This document shows, piece after piece, positions 7,528-15,171 of a DNA stretch of 64,000 nt. The DNA is from Xanthobacter sp. NM-25 (lineage in GTDB: Bacteria; Pseudomonadota; Alphaproteobacteria; Rhizobiales; Xanthobacteraceae). The notes beneath the pieces are model-generated. The model did not search any database and was not told the origin of the DNA. It saw nothing but the letters and a program-made list of their open reading frames with translations. The number at the start of each line of letters is the position of its first letter. Positions within the stretch are counted from its first letter, which is position 1. The stretch lies in the NCBI RefSeq assembly GCF_022138605.1, contig NZ_JACBFS010000002.1:558001-622000 (forward strand), read 5' to 3'. A program made the translations under genes and the position numbers.

Positions 7528-8469
7528 TCAGGGCGTGACGCCCTTTTCCTTGAAGTACTTGGCGGCGCCGGGATGGAACGGCACCGGCGAGCCCTTCATG
7601 GCATTCTCGAGCTTGATGCTCTTGGCCGCCGAATGGGCCGCCGCCAGCTCGGGCAGATTGTCATAGATGGCCTTGGTGATCTCGTAGACCTCCTCGTCCT
7701 TCATGTTGGAGCGGGTCACGAGGAAGTTCGGCACGGCCGCGGTCACCACGTCCACCGACTGGCCTTCATAGGTGTTGGCGGGGATCACCGCCTTGATGTA
7801 GGGCGCGCCCACCTTGTCGACCACGGTGTTGGGCACTTCCACCACCACGATCGGCACCGAATTGGCGAGATCCTTGATGGAGGCGACGCCGAGGCCGGAA
7901 GACTGCAGGGTCGCGTCCAGCTGACGGTTCTTCATCAGCTCGACGGATTCGGCGAACGGCAGGTATTCCACCTTGCCGAGATCGTCATAGGTGAGGCCAG
8001 CGGCGCCGAGGATGGCGCGGGCGTTGAGCTCGGTGCCGGAGCGCGGGGCGCCCACCGACAGGCGCTTGCCCTTCAGATCGGCCAGCGTCTTGATGCCGGA
8101 ATCCTTAGCGGCCACGATCTGGATGTAATTGGGATAGATGCCGCCGAGCGCCACCACCTTGGTGAGCGGGGCCTTGAAGCCCGCCTCGGCCTTGCCGGCG
8201 GCGCCGTCCGCGAGACTGTCGGCCAGGGTGAAGGCCACTTCGCCCTTGCCCTGCTGAATGAGGTTCAGGTTCTCCACGGAGGCCTTGGTGGCCTGCACCG
8301 AGGGGCGCGCGTTCGGCACCTTCTCGCCGATCACCTTGGAGATGGCGACCCCCAGCGGATAATAGACGCCGGACGTGCCGCCGGTCAGAACGTTCACGAA
8401 CTCCGCCTTGGCGGCGACAGGCGCCAGAACCAAAGCTGAGATGAGCGCGGCCGTGGTGATACGGATCAT
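7528..8469 (-). CDS. TAXI-family TRAP transporter solute-binding protein
   Basis: A 313-residue periplasmic protein. A signal peptide ends near AAKA (residues 1-22), followed by the TAXI-family opening FVNVLTGGTSGVYYPLGVAIS and later LADLKGKRLSVGAPRSGTELNA. It delivers substrate to the fused permease encoded 206 bp downstream. Two ATGs lie 6 bases apart: GGAGG abuts the upstream one (8475) but is correctly spaced from 8469, which is chosen. The gene is divergent from a glycerate kinase gene, so import of glycerate or a related hydroxy acid is a reasonable but unproven guess. Confidence 0.92.
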   Translation of the reverse strand: MIRITTAALISALVLAPVAAKAEFVNVLTGGTSGVYYPLGVAISKVIGEKVPNARPSVQATKASVENLNLIQQGKGEVAFTLADSLADGAAGKAEAGFKAPLTKVVALGGIYPNYIQIVAAKDSGIKTLADLKGKRLSVGAPRSGTELNARAILGAAGLTYDDLGKVEYLPFAESVELMKNRQLDATLQSSGLGVASIKDLANSVPIVVVEVPNTVVDKVGAPYIKAVIPANTYEGQSVDVVTAAVPNFLVTRSNMKDEEVYEITKAIYDNLPELAAAHSAAKSIKLENAMKGSPVPFHPGAAKYFKEKGVTP

Positions 8470-8668
8470 CAGCATCCTCCCTATCGGTATTGTTATAAGC
8501 GTTAACAGTGAAGCTAACGGCTCCGTCCGTAAAGGCCAGCACCTTTTACCCATTTCAAACGAAAGTCTAATGTCCTGTCCCCTGGCGGCCCGCCGGCGTG
8601 TTGAAAACCACGGCGACCGGCCGCATGCACAGGGCCTCGGAACCGGCGCGCACAACCGTATAAAGAGC

Positions 8669-9967
8669 ATGGAAACAGCCACATCCACACCGGGCGCGGC
8701 CCCGGCGATTCTCCGGGCCCTGTTCGCGGCGGCGCTCGCGGCGGCGACGCCGGAAGGCAAGTTCGCCGGCCGGCTGCCGGCGCCACCCAAGGGGCGCACC
8801 CTGGTGGTGGGGGCCGGCAAGGCCGCCGCGCGCATGGCGCGGGCCTTCGAGGCCGAATGGGACAGGCCCTGCACCGGCCTCGTCATCACCCGCTATGGCC
8901 ACGGCTGCCCCACCCGCTCCATCGAGGTGGTGGAGGCCGGCCATCCGGTGCCCGACGCGGCCGGTCTCTCCGCCACCCGGCGCCTGCTGGACATCGCCCG
9001 CTCCGCCGGCGCCGACGACCTCGTGGTGTGCCTCATCTCCGGCGGGGCCTCGGCCCTGCTCACTGCGCCGGCCCCGGGCCTCACCCTGGCGGACAAGCAG
9101 GCGCTGAACACCGCGCTGCTGCGCTCGGGCGCGCCCATCGGCGTGATGAACACGGTGCGCAAGGCGGTGTCGGCGGTGAAGGGCGGGCGGCTCGCCGCCG
9201 CCATCGCCCCGGCGCGGTGCGTCACCTATCTGATCTCCGACGTGCCGGGTGACGATCCGGCGGTGATCGGCTCGGGCCCCACGGTGCCCCGGCCGTCGGA
9301 TCCCGAGGCGGTGCTGGCCCTGCTGGGCGCCTACGGCATCGCCGCCGATGACCGGCTCGCGGCGGCAATCCGCGCCAATGCACGCCTCACGGCGCCCCCC
9401 GTCGCGCCGACCGAGGCCGCGCTGCATCTCATCGCCACCCCATTCATGGCGTTGCAGGCTGCGGCGGCGCAGGCGCAGGCTCTCGGCATCGCGCCGGTGA
9501 TCCTCGGCGACGCCATCGAGGGAGAGGCGCGCGCCGCCGGCACGGTGCTGGCCGGCATCGCCCGCGCCGCCGCCGCCCATGGCCAGCCGGCGGCGGCGCC
9601 CTGCGTGCTGCTCTCCGGTGGCGAAACCACTGTGCGGGTGACCGGGCGCGGGCGCGGCGGGCGCAACAGCGAGTTCCTGCTGGCCCTCACCCTGGCCCTG
9701 GAGGGCCTGCCGGCGGACGGGCCGGCGATCTTGGCGCTGGCTGCCGACACCGATGGCATCGACGGCAGCGCTGACAATGCCGGGGCCTGGAGCGATTCAC
9801 GCACCCTGGCACGCGCCCAGGCCCTCGGCCTGGACCCGCGGCGCCATCTGGCGGACAACGACGCCTATGGCCTGTTCGCGACCCTCGACCAGTTGGTCGT
9901 CACCGGCCCCACATTGACCAATGTCAATGATTTCAGGGCCATACTGGTGCTTCCGCGCGCGACGTGA
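8669..9967 (+). CDS. Glycerate 2-kinase, MOFRL family (TtuD/GckA type)
   Basis: A 432-residue cytoplasmic protein of the two-domain DUF4147/MOFRL family. The N-terminal part has VVGAGKAAARMA and the LISGGASALL loop; the MOFRL part has LSGGETTVRVTGRGRGGRNSEFLLAL and ends with ADTDGIDGSADNAGA and GPTLTNVNDFRAIL. Such enzymes phosphorylate D-glycerate to 2-phosphoglycerate; older annotation calls them hydroxypyruvate reductase. ATG 8669 is the only ATG that gives the normal N-terminus. It has no clear ribosome site, and a TATAAA stretch (8659-8664) lies so close that the mRNA may be nearly leaderless. It is divergent from the TRAP genes. Confidence 0.88.
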   Translation: METATSTPGAAPAILRALFAAALAAATPEGKFAGRLPAPPKGRTLVVGAGKAAARMARAFEAEWDRPCTGLVITRYGHGCPTRSIEVVEAGHPVPDAAGLSATRRLLDIARSAGADDLVVCLISGGASALLTAPAPGLTLADKQALNTALLRSGAPIGVMNTVRKAVSAVKGGRLAAAIAPARCVTYLISDVPGDDPAVIGSGPTVPRPSDPEAVLALLGAYGIAADDRLAAAIRANARLTAPPVAPTEAALHLIATPFMALQAAAAQAQALGIAPVILGDAIEGEARAAGTVLAGIARAAAAHGQPAAAPCVLLSGGETTVRVTGRGRGGRNSEFLLALTLALEGLPADGPAILALAADTDGIDGSADNAGAWSDSRTLARAQALGLDPRRHLADNDAYGLFATLDQLVVTGPTLTNVNDFRAILVLPRAT

Positions 9968-10121
9968 GCGCCCCGGCCCTCGAACATGGCCACAGCAGGG
10001 CGCGGGCTCGTCCGAAAGTCGCATCCGCCATGCGCCATTTGCATGGCTCATACGACCTCTTACATTTCAGCATGTTGCGCTGCAGAATTGCCGTCTGCAG
10101 GGGAGTTCTGAACAGAGGGTT

Positions 10122-10162
10122 AAGGTCAGCCCCCTTGACCTTTGTTGCAGTGCACATAAATT
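10122..10162 (+). promoter_or_regulatory. Promoter and 7+7 inverted repeat before the GNAT gene
   Basis: AAGGTCA (10122-10128) and TGACCTT (10136-10142) form a perfect inverted repeat with a 7-base spacer. Its right arm overlaps a -35-like TTGACC (10135-10140). TAAATT (10157-10162), 16 bases on, is a plausible -10. A dimeric regulator here would compete with RNA polymerase. Otherwise the 247-bp gap upstream of the gene shows no coding. Confidence 0.5.
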
Positions 10163-10214
10163 CCGGCCCCAGGAGGAACCGGGGGGCTTCAAGACGCCAA
10201 GTCTGGAGACCAAT

Positions 10215-10841
10215 ATGACCGAACAGGTCGCACCGGGGATCATCCGCAAGCTTTGGGCCGGGGAAGCCGAGATCTTCAAGGATCACCTCCTCAGGCTCGA
10301 TGTGGAGAGCCGTCGGTTCAGATTCGGCTCTGCGGTGTCTGCCGAATTCGTCGAGCGATATGCGGCGCGGGCATTCCGCACCGGCGCCATCGTTCACGGC
10401 TATTTCGTGGACGGCACCTTGCGTGCCGCCGCGGAACTCTACCCCATGGGCGATGTGCTGCCCGGGGAAGCGGAAGCCGCGTTCAGCGTGGAGCGCGAGT
10501 TCCAGAACCACGGCCTCGGCACCCAGCTGCTGGAGCGGGTGATCCTGGCCGCGCGCAATCGCGGCATCGGCAAGCTGTGCCTCAACTGCCTGGCGCAGAA
10601 CCGGCGCATGCAGCAGATCGCCCGCAAGTTCGATGCCGAGCTGAGCTTCGACATCGATGAGGTGACGGCGGCCCTGAAGGCGCCCTTCCCCACCGCTTTG
10701 TCGCTGGCGCAGGAGGCCGCGGCCGACCTGCAGGGCATGGCGGGGGCGGTGCTGCAGGCCCAGCGCCTGGCCACCGGCCGTATGTTCGACATGCTGATTC
10801 CCGCCGGGGACGACGCGCAGATCGAAGCCGAAGCCGCCTGA
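10215..10841 (+). CDS. GNAT-family N-acetyltransferase
   Basis: A 208-residue protein with a GNAT fold. The acceptor side is near residues 15-80, and FSVEREFQNHGLGTQLLERVILAARNRGIGKL (about 93-125) contains the acetyl-CoA pyrophosphate loop in the form Q-x3-G-x-G. The C-terminal 50 residues (ALKAPFPTALSLAQEAAADL...) extend beyond the catalytic domain. The start is fixed by GGAG 6 bases upstream. The substrate is unknown. A strong terminator follows, so the gene is probably monocistronic, controlled at the inverted repeat upstream. Confidence 0.8.
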   Translation: MTEQVAPGIIRKLWAGEAEIFKDHLLRLDVESRRFRFGSAVSAEFVERYAARAFRTGAIVHGYFVDGTLRAAAELYPMGDVLPGEAEAAFSVEREFQNHGLGTQLLERVILAARNRGIGKLCLNCLAQNRRMQQIARKFDAELSFDIDEVTAALKAPFPTALSLAQEAAADLQGMAGAVLQAQRLATGRMFDMLIPAGDDAQIEAEAA

Positions 10842-10885
10842 GCGGGCGCCCCGCGCGCGCCGCTGGAGGCGCGGCGAAAACGATG

Positions 10886-10916
10886 AAAGGCGGTATCCTG
10901 AGGATGCCGCCTTTTT
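10886..10916 (+). terminator. Rho-independent terminator of the GNAT gene
   Basis: AAAGGCGG (10886-10893) pairs with CCGCCTTT (10907-10914), with an inner ATCC/GGAT pair, and the T-run continues to 10916. The A-run on the left also makes it usable from the reverse strand. Confidence 0.85.
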
Positions 10917-10917
10917 C

Positions 10918-10978
10918 ATGGGCGTACAGATGTCATGGGCCTGCAGATTTTATGGGCCTGCAGATTTTATGGGCGCGC
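10918..10978. repeat. 17-bp tandem repeat, three and a half copies
   Basis: Units of 17 bases start at 10918, 10935, 10952 and 10969 (partial). Units two and three are identical (ATGGGCCTGCAGATTTT); the first differs at several positions. The array fills the gap between the GNAT terminator and the efflux gene. Each unit contains ATG and the PstI-like CTGCAG palindrome. It looks like slippage rather than a coded protein. Confidence 0.8.
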
Positions 10979-10989
10979 ACAGGAGCGCC

Positions 10990-11319
10990 CTAATGAACGG
11001 CGGTTTTCGAGAACAGGTTGACCACCAGCACCCCGGCGATGATGAGGCCGAGGCCGATCAGCCCCGCCGTATCCAGCGCCTGGCCGTAATAGATCCAGGC
11101 GAAGCCCGCCACCAGGATGATCCCCGCCGCCGACCAGATGGCATAGACAATGCCCACCGGCAGGTCGCGCACGGTCAGCGCCAGGAAATAGAACGCCACC
11201 ACATAGCCCGCCCCCACCACCAGCGAGGGCAGCAGCCGGGTGAAGCCGGCGGTGGACTTGAGCGCCGAGGTGGCGATGACCTCCGCAAGGATGGCGATGG
11301 CGAGATAGAGATAGGTCAT
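10990..11319 (-). CDS. emrE: Small multidrug resistance (SMR/EmrE-type) efflux protein
   Basis: A 109-residue protein with four membrane helices. The essential acidic residue is Glu13 in LAIAILAEVIATSALK, matching Glu14 of EmrE. LPVGIVYAIWSAAGIILVAGFAWIYYGQ is the typical helix 3 signature of EmrE/QacE-type pumps rather than SugE. It works as an antiparallel dimer in the inner membrane, exchanging protons for cationic compounds. The start is fixed by the normal N-terminus; the ribosome site is weak. An inverted repeat 66 bases upstream may be its operator. Confidence 0.9.
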   Translation of the reverse strand: MTYLYLAIAILAEVIATSALKSTAGFTRLLPSLVVGAGYVVAFYFLALTVRDLPVGIVYAIWSAAGIILVAGFAWIYYGQALDTAGLIGLGLIIAGVLVVNLFSKTAVH

Positions 11320-11384
11320 GTCCCGGCAATCTCATGCTGAACGGCGCGCCGCCCGCGGGCTTCGCAGCGGCGAGGCTTGAACTT

Positions 11385-11403
11385 ATTTTCCATACAGGAA
11401 AAT
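11385..11403. promoter_or_regulatory. Perfect inverted repeat upstream of emrE
   Basis: ATTTTCC (11385-11391) and GGAAAAT (11397-11403) are separated by ATACA. It lies in the 267-bp gap between emrE and the end of dnaE2 and is AT-rich against its surroundings, so it is a likely operator for emrE. The remainder of the gap shows no gene. Confidence 0.45.
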
Positions 11404-11586
11404 CAGTGCCACGGGAGAGAAATCACACGCTTTGGATCGGGGTTGAGACGCGGGCTCCGCCAGGCGGCATCGCGGCGCGGTGACAGCGCTCCGCCTCGTC
11501 CGGCCATCCCCCTCCAGCGGCGCGTCTTCCAGAGCTGAACGGGGCCGGGCACCCGACGGGGGATACGCCGGCCAAGGCCTCAGCGC

Positions 11587-14500
11587 TCAATGGAAATTGC
11601 GCCCGCGCGGCAAAGCGGCACCGGGGTTCTCCCGGATGCGCGCGGCACGGCTGCGCCCGGCATCGGGGCCGCGCCGGCCTTCGTCGGCCGGGGCGGCGAC
11701 GGACAGGTCGGCGCCACGCTCGCCCAGACGCTCCAGGAGCGGGCTCCAATCCTCCACCTTCTCGGCCACCAGGTGAATGACGCTCTGTTCATTCTGCAGC
11801 CGGCCCGACACCATCACCAGCCGCGCCCCCAGCACCTGCGGGCGGAACGCCTCGAACACCCGGGGCCAGACGATGACATTGGCCCAGGCCGCCTCGTCCT
11901 CCAGGGTCATGAAGATGACGCCGCTGGCGGTGCCCGGGCGCTGGCGCACCAGCACCAGGCCGGCCAGGGTCAGCCGCCGGCCGCTGGCCAATGCCGGCAG
12001 CCGCGCCGCCGGGGTCACCCCGCGCCGTTCCAGCTCCGGCCGCAGGAAGGCCAGCGGATGGGCCTTCAGGGACAGTTTCATGTGCCGATAATCGGCCACC
12101 ACCTGCGCCCCCGGCGGCAAGGCGGCGAGGTCCACATCGGGCTCACGCGGGGTCGCGGCGGCACGGAACAGGGGCAGGTCGTCCTTGTCGCCGGCGCGGC
12201 GCAGCCCCTTCACCGCCCACAAAGCGGCCCGGCGATCGAGCCCGAGGGAGCGGAAGGCATCGGCATCCGCCAGTTTTTCCAACGTGGACGGCGGCAGGCC
12301 GGTGCGCAGCCACAGGTCGCGCACGGAATCGTAGCCGGCGCCGCGCAGCGCCACCAGCCGGCGCATCTCCTCCTCTTTCAGCCCCTCCACCTGCCGCAGC
12401 CCGAGCCGCAGCGCATGGGTGGTGCGGATATCCCCCGCCATGGCGCCATGGCGTGGCTGCAGCCGCCGCACCGCCGCCGACGGCTCCCCGGCGCCCCCAG
12501 GACTTCGAACCGGTGTGGATCGCTGCGTCCCGGCGCTCTCCAGTTCGGTTCGCCCCGGGTCCGCACCCTGTCGACACCCAAACGCCCCCGGCCTCCTCTC
12601 GCCCCGCTCCCTGTCCCCCGCCTCCCTCTCCTTTTGCGACACGGCAGCCCCCTCTCCCGCTTGCGGGGGAGGGCTGGGGAGGGGGAAGGGCGCGGTCTGG
12701 AGAGGCGAACGCGCCTCGGCGCCCCCCTCCTCCGCCTCCAGCGTGTGATCCCAATGGGAGGCGTTCACATCCACCGGGCGCACCGCGACCCCGTGCTCCT
12801 GGGCGTCGCGCACCAATTGGGCGGGGGCGTAGAAGCCCATGGGCCAGGCATTGAGAAGGCCGGCGGCGAACACATCGGGATAATGGCACTTCAGCCAGGC
12901 CGAGGCATAGACGATGAGGGCGAAGCTCTCCGCATGGGAGCGCGGAAAGCCATAGGAGCCGAACCCCTCGATCTGCCGCCACAGGCTTTCGGCGAACTCC
13001 CGCGTGTAGCCGTTCCCGAGCATGCCGGCGATGAGCTTGTCGTGGAAGCGGCCGATGGTGCCCACCCGCTTGAAGGTGGCCATGGCCCGGCGCAGGGCAT
13101 CGGCCTCGCCGGCGGAAAAGCCGGCGCCCACCATGGCGATCTGCATGGCCTGCTCCTGGAACAGCGGCACCCCGAGGGTCGGCTCCAGGACCTGCCGCAG
13201 CTCCGGAGAGGGATAGGACACCGGATCGAGCCCCTGCCGGCGCCGCAGATAGGGATGCACCATGCCGCCCTGGATCGGCCCCGGCCGCACGATCGCGACC
13301 TCCACCACCAGATCCTTGAACTCCTTGGGCTTCAGGCGCGGCAGCATGGTCTGCTGGGCGCGGCTTTCCACCTGGAACACGCCGATGGAATCCGCCCGCT
13401 GCAGCATGGCATAGACCCGATGATCGCCGAACGGCGCATCGCCGATGCGGGCCATTTCCACCCCATAATGCCGCTTCAGCAGGCCGAAGCATTTCTGCAC
13501 CGCCGTCAGCATGCCCAGGGCCAGGATGTCCACCTTGAGCAGGCCCACGGTTTCCAGATCGTCCTTGTTCCATTCGATGATGGGGCGCTCATCCATGGCC
13601 GAGCGGGTAAGCGGCACGGTCTCGTCCAGCCGGTCGTGGGTCACCACCATGCCGCCCACATGCTGGGAGAGGTGGCGCGGAAAGCCGATGAGGGCGCGGG
13701 TCATCTCCAGCACCCGGGCGAGGCGCGGCTCGTCGGGATCAAGGCCGATGCGCCGCGCCTCCTCCGCCTTCACCCCACCGGAGGACCAGCCCCAGATGGT
13801 GCCGGCCAGCGCCCCCACCAGATCCTCCGACAGGCCGAACGCCTTGCCCACCTCGCGCACCGCCGAGCGGGAGCGATAGGTGGTGGTGGTGGCGGCGAGC
13901 CCGGCATGGGCGGCGCCGTAGCGGCGATAGATGAAGGCCAGCACCTCGCCGCGCCGCTCATGCTCGAAATCGATGTCGATATCCGGCGGCTCGCCCCGCT
14001 CCTCGGAGATGAAGCGCTCGAACAGAAGATCGCTCTTCATGGGGTCCACATCGGTGATGCCGATGCAGAAGCACACCGCCGAATTGGCCGCCGAGCCCCG
14101 CCCCTGGCACAGGATGCCGGCGCCGCGGGCAAACCCCACGATCTCGTGCACGGTGAGGAAATAGGGCGCGTAGGCGAGCTTGCCGATGAGGGCGAGCTCA
14201 TGGTGCAGCGCCCCCTCCACCTTGGGCGGCACCCCGGCGGGATAATGGGCCCGCGCCCCGGCCCAGGCGAGGACCTCCAGCGCCGCCTGGGGGCTTTCGA
14301 ACCCCGCCCGCGCCTCGCGCGGGTAGGTCGGCTTCAGATCGTCCAGCGAGAAATGCAGGCGGGCGAGAAAGGCGGCCGTCTCCGCCACCGCCTCCGGCGC
14401 GGCGCGATAGAGCCGGGCCATCTCCGCCGCCGGCTTCAGGTGCCGCTCGGCATTGGCGGCGAGGCGGCGGCCGGCGCCATCCAGGGTCACGTGGGCGCGG

Positions 14501-15171
14501 ATGGCGGTGAGCACATCCTGCAGCGGCCGGCGGTCGGCATCGTGATAGAGCGCGTCGCAGGTGGCGAGCAGCGGCACGCCCGCCTTCGCCCCCACCGCCT
14601 GGAGCCGGGCGAGCCGGCGGGCATCGTCCCCCGCGAGGATCATGGGCGCCGCCAGCCACACCCGGCCGGAGGTGGCCGCCTGGAGATCGGCCAGGAACGG
14701 GCCGAACGCCTCCGGTAGGCGGCGCGGCGGCATCACCGCGAGGCAGAGGCCTTCGGCCCATTCCATGAGGTCGGCGCCGGTGAGCAGGCAATCGCCCTTG
14801 GCCGCCCGCATGTTGCCGGTGGTGAGCAGACGGCACAGGCGGCCATAGGCGACGCGATCCTCAGGGTAAGCGAGAATGTCCGGCGTGCCGTCGGCAAACA
14901 CCAGGCGCGCACCCACCGCCAGCCGCACCCCGCGGGATTTGGCCATGGCATGGGCCCGCACCACCCCCGCCAGAGTGTTGTGATCGGCGATGCCGATGCC
15001 CGCATGGCCGAGAGCGGCGGCGGTCGCCACATATTCCTCCGGATGGGAGCCGCCCCGCAGAAACGAGAAATTGGTGGTGACCGCCAGTTCCACGAACGAC
15101 GGCGGCGCCTGCGGCGGGCGCGGCGGGGTGGGCGCGGAGCGGAAGGGAAGCGGCGGGGCCATGGTGCTCAC
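11587..15171 (-). CDS. dnaE2: Error-prone DNA polymerase (DnaE2)
   Basis: A 1,194-residue C-family polymerase alpha subunit of the SOS mutagenesis complex, which extends across lesions with ImuA and ImuB. The N-terminal PHP domain begins FVELAVTTNFSFLRGGSHPEEYVATA and GIGIADHNTL. The palm has GRGSAANSAVCFCIGITDVDPMKSDLLFERFISEERGEPPDIDIDFEHERR, with the catalytic Asp pair in PDIDIDFEHERR. The C-terminal OB domain is near LTLAGLVLVRQRPGTASGVIFMTLEDE. The usual length is about 1,050-1,100. The excess is a roughly 100-residue insertion (about 810-917) between NASHWDHTLE and ALRLGLRQVEGL, containing a palindromic repeat. GTG 15171 overlaps the imuB stop by 4 bases; ATG 15162 is an alternative. 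Confidence 0.95.
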   Translation of the reverse strand: MSTMAPPLPFRSAPTPPRPPQAPPSFVELAVTTNFSFLRGGSHPEEYVATAAALGHAGIGIADHNTLAGVVRAHAMAKSRGVRLAVGARLVFADGTPDILAYPEDRVAYGRLCRLLTTGNMRAAKGDCLLTGADLMEWAEGLCLAVMPPRRLPEAFGPFLADLQAATSGRVWLAAPMILAGDDARRLARLQAVGAKAGVPLLATCDALYHDADRRPLQDVLTAIRAHVTLDGAGRRLAANAERHLKPAAEMARLYRAAPEAVAETAAFLARLHFSLDDLKPTYPREARAGFESPQAALEVLAWAGARAHYPAGVPPKVEGALHHELALIGKLAYAPYFLTVHEIVGFARGAGILCQGRGSAANSAVCFCIGITDVDPMKSDLLFERFISEERGEPPDIDIDFEHERRGEVLAFIYRRYGAAHAGLAATTTTYRSRSAVREVGKAFGLSEDLVGALAGTIWGWSSGGVKAEEARRIGLDPDEPRLARVLEMTRALIGFPRHLSQHVGGMVVTHDRLDETVPLTRSAMDERPIIEWNKDDLETVGLLKVDILALGMLTAVQKCFGLLKRHYGVEMARIGDAPFGDHRVYAMLQRADSIGVFQVESRAQQTMLPRLKPKEFKDLVVEVAIVRPGPIQGGMVHPYLRRRQGLDPVSYPSPELRQVLEPTLGVPLFQEQAMQIAMVGAGFSAGEADALRRAMATFKRVGTIGRFHDKLIAGMLGNGYTREFAESLWRQIEGFGSYGFPRSHAESFALIVYASAWLKCHYPDVFAAGLLNAWPMGFYAPAQLVRDAQEHGVAVRPVDVNASHWDHTLEAEEGGAEARSPLQTAPFPLPSPPPQAGEGAAVSQKEREAGDRERGERRPGAFGCRQGADPGRTELESAGTQRSTPVRSPGGAGEPSAAVRRLQPRHGAMAGDIRTTHALRLGLRQVEGLKEEEMRRLVALRGAGYDSVRDLWLRTGLPPSTLEKLADADAFRSLGLDRRAALWAVKGLRRAGDKDDLPLFRAAATPREPDVDLAALPPGAQVVADYRHMKLSLKAHPLAFLRPELERRGVTPAARLPALASGRRLTLAGLVLVRQRPGTASGVIFMTLEDEAAWANVIVWPRVFEAFRPQVLGARLVMVSGRLQNEQSVIHLVAEKVEDWSPLLERLGERGADLSVAAPADEGRRGPDAGRSRAARIRENPGAALPRGRNFH
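12650..12689. repeat. Palindromic repeat element inside dnaE2
   Basis: A near-palindrome, CTCTCCCGC-TT-GCGGGGGAG, with a G-rich tail, closely matches the three copies in imuB. In the dnaE2 frame it reads PLPSPPPQAGEG. It lies within the roughly 325-bp in-frame insertion at about 12420-12745. Elements with this consensus are familiar as dispersed repeats in alphaproteobacterial genomes. Insertion without breaking the frame suggests selection on the host gene. Confidence 0.85.

Noticed and set aside
5015..7666. Long open frame antisense to the TRAP permease.
   Set aside because: Composition is dominated by His, Gly, Arg and Gln, an artefact of reading membrane-protein codons backwards. The permease is well supported.
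10918..10978. Possible short CRISPR or attachment site from the 17-bp units.
   Set aside because: Units are directly adjacent with no spacers, and no integrase or tRNA gene is near.
11590..14718. Very long open frame antisense to dnaE2 (more than 1,000 codons).
   Set aside because: It mirrors dnaE2 codon structure in high-GC DNA, has an odd His/Arg/Gly-rich composition and no recognised domain. The reverse strand carries clear polymerase motifs.
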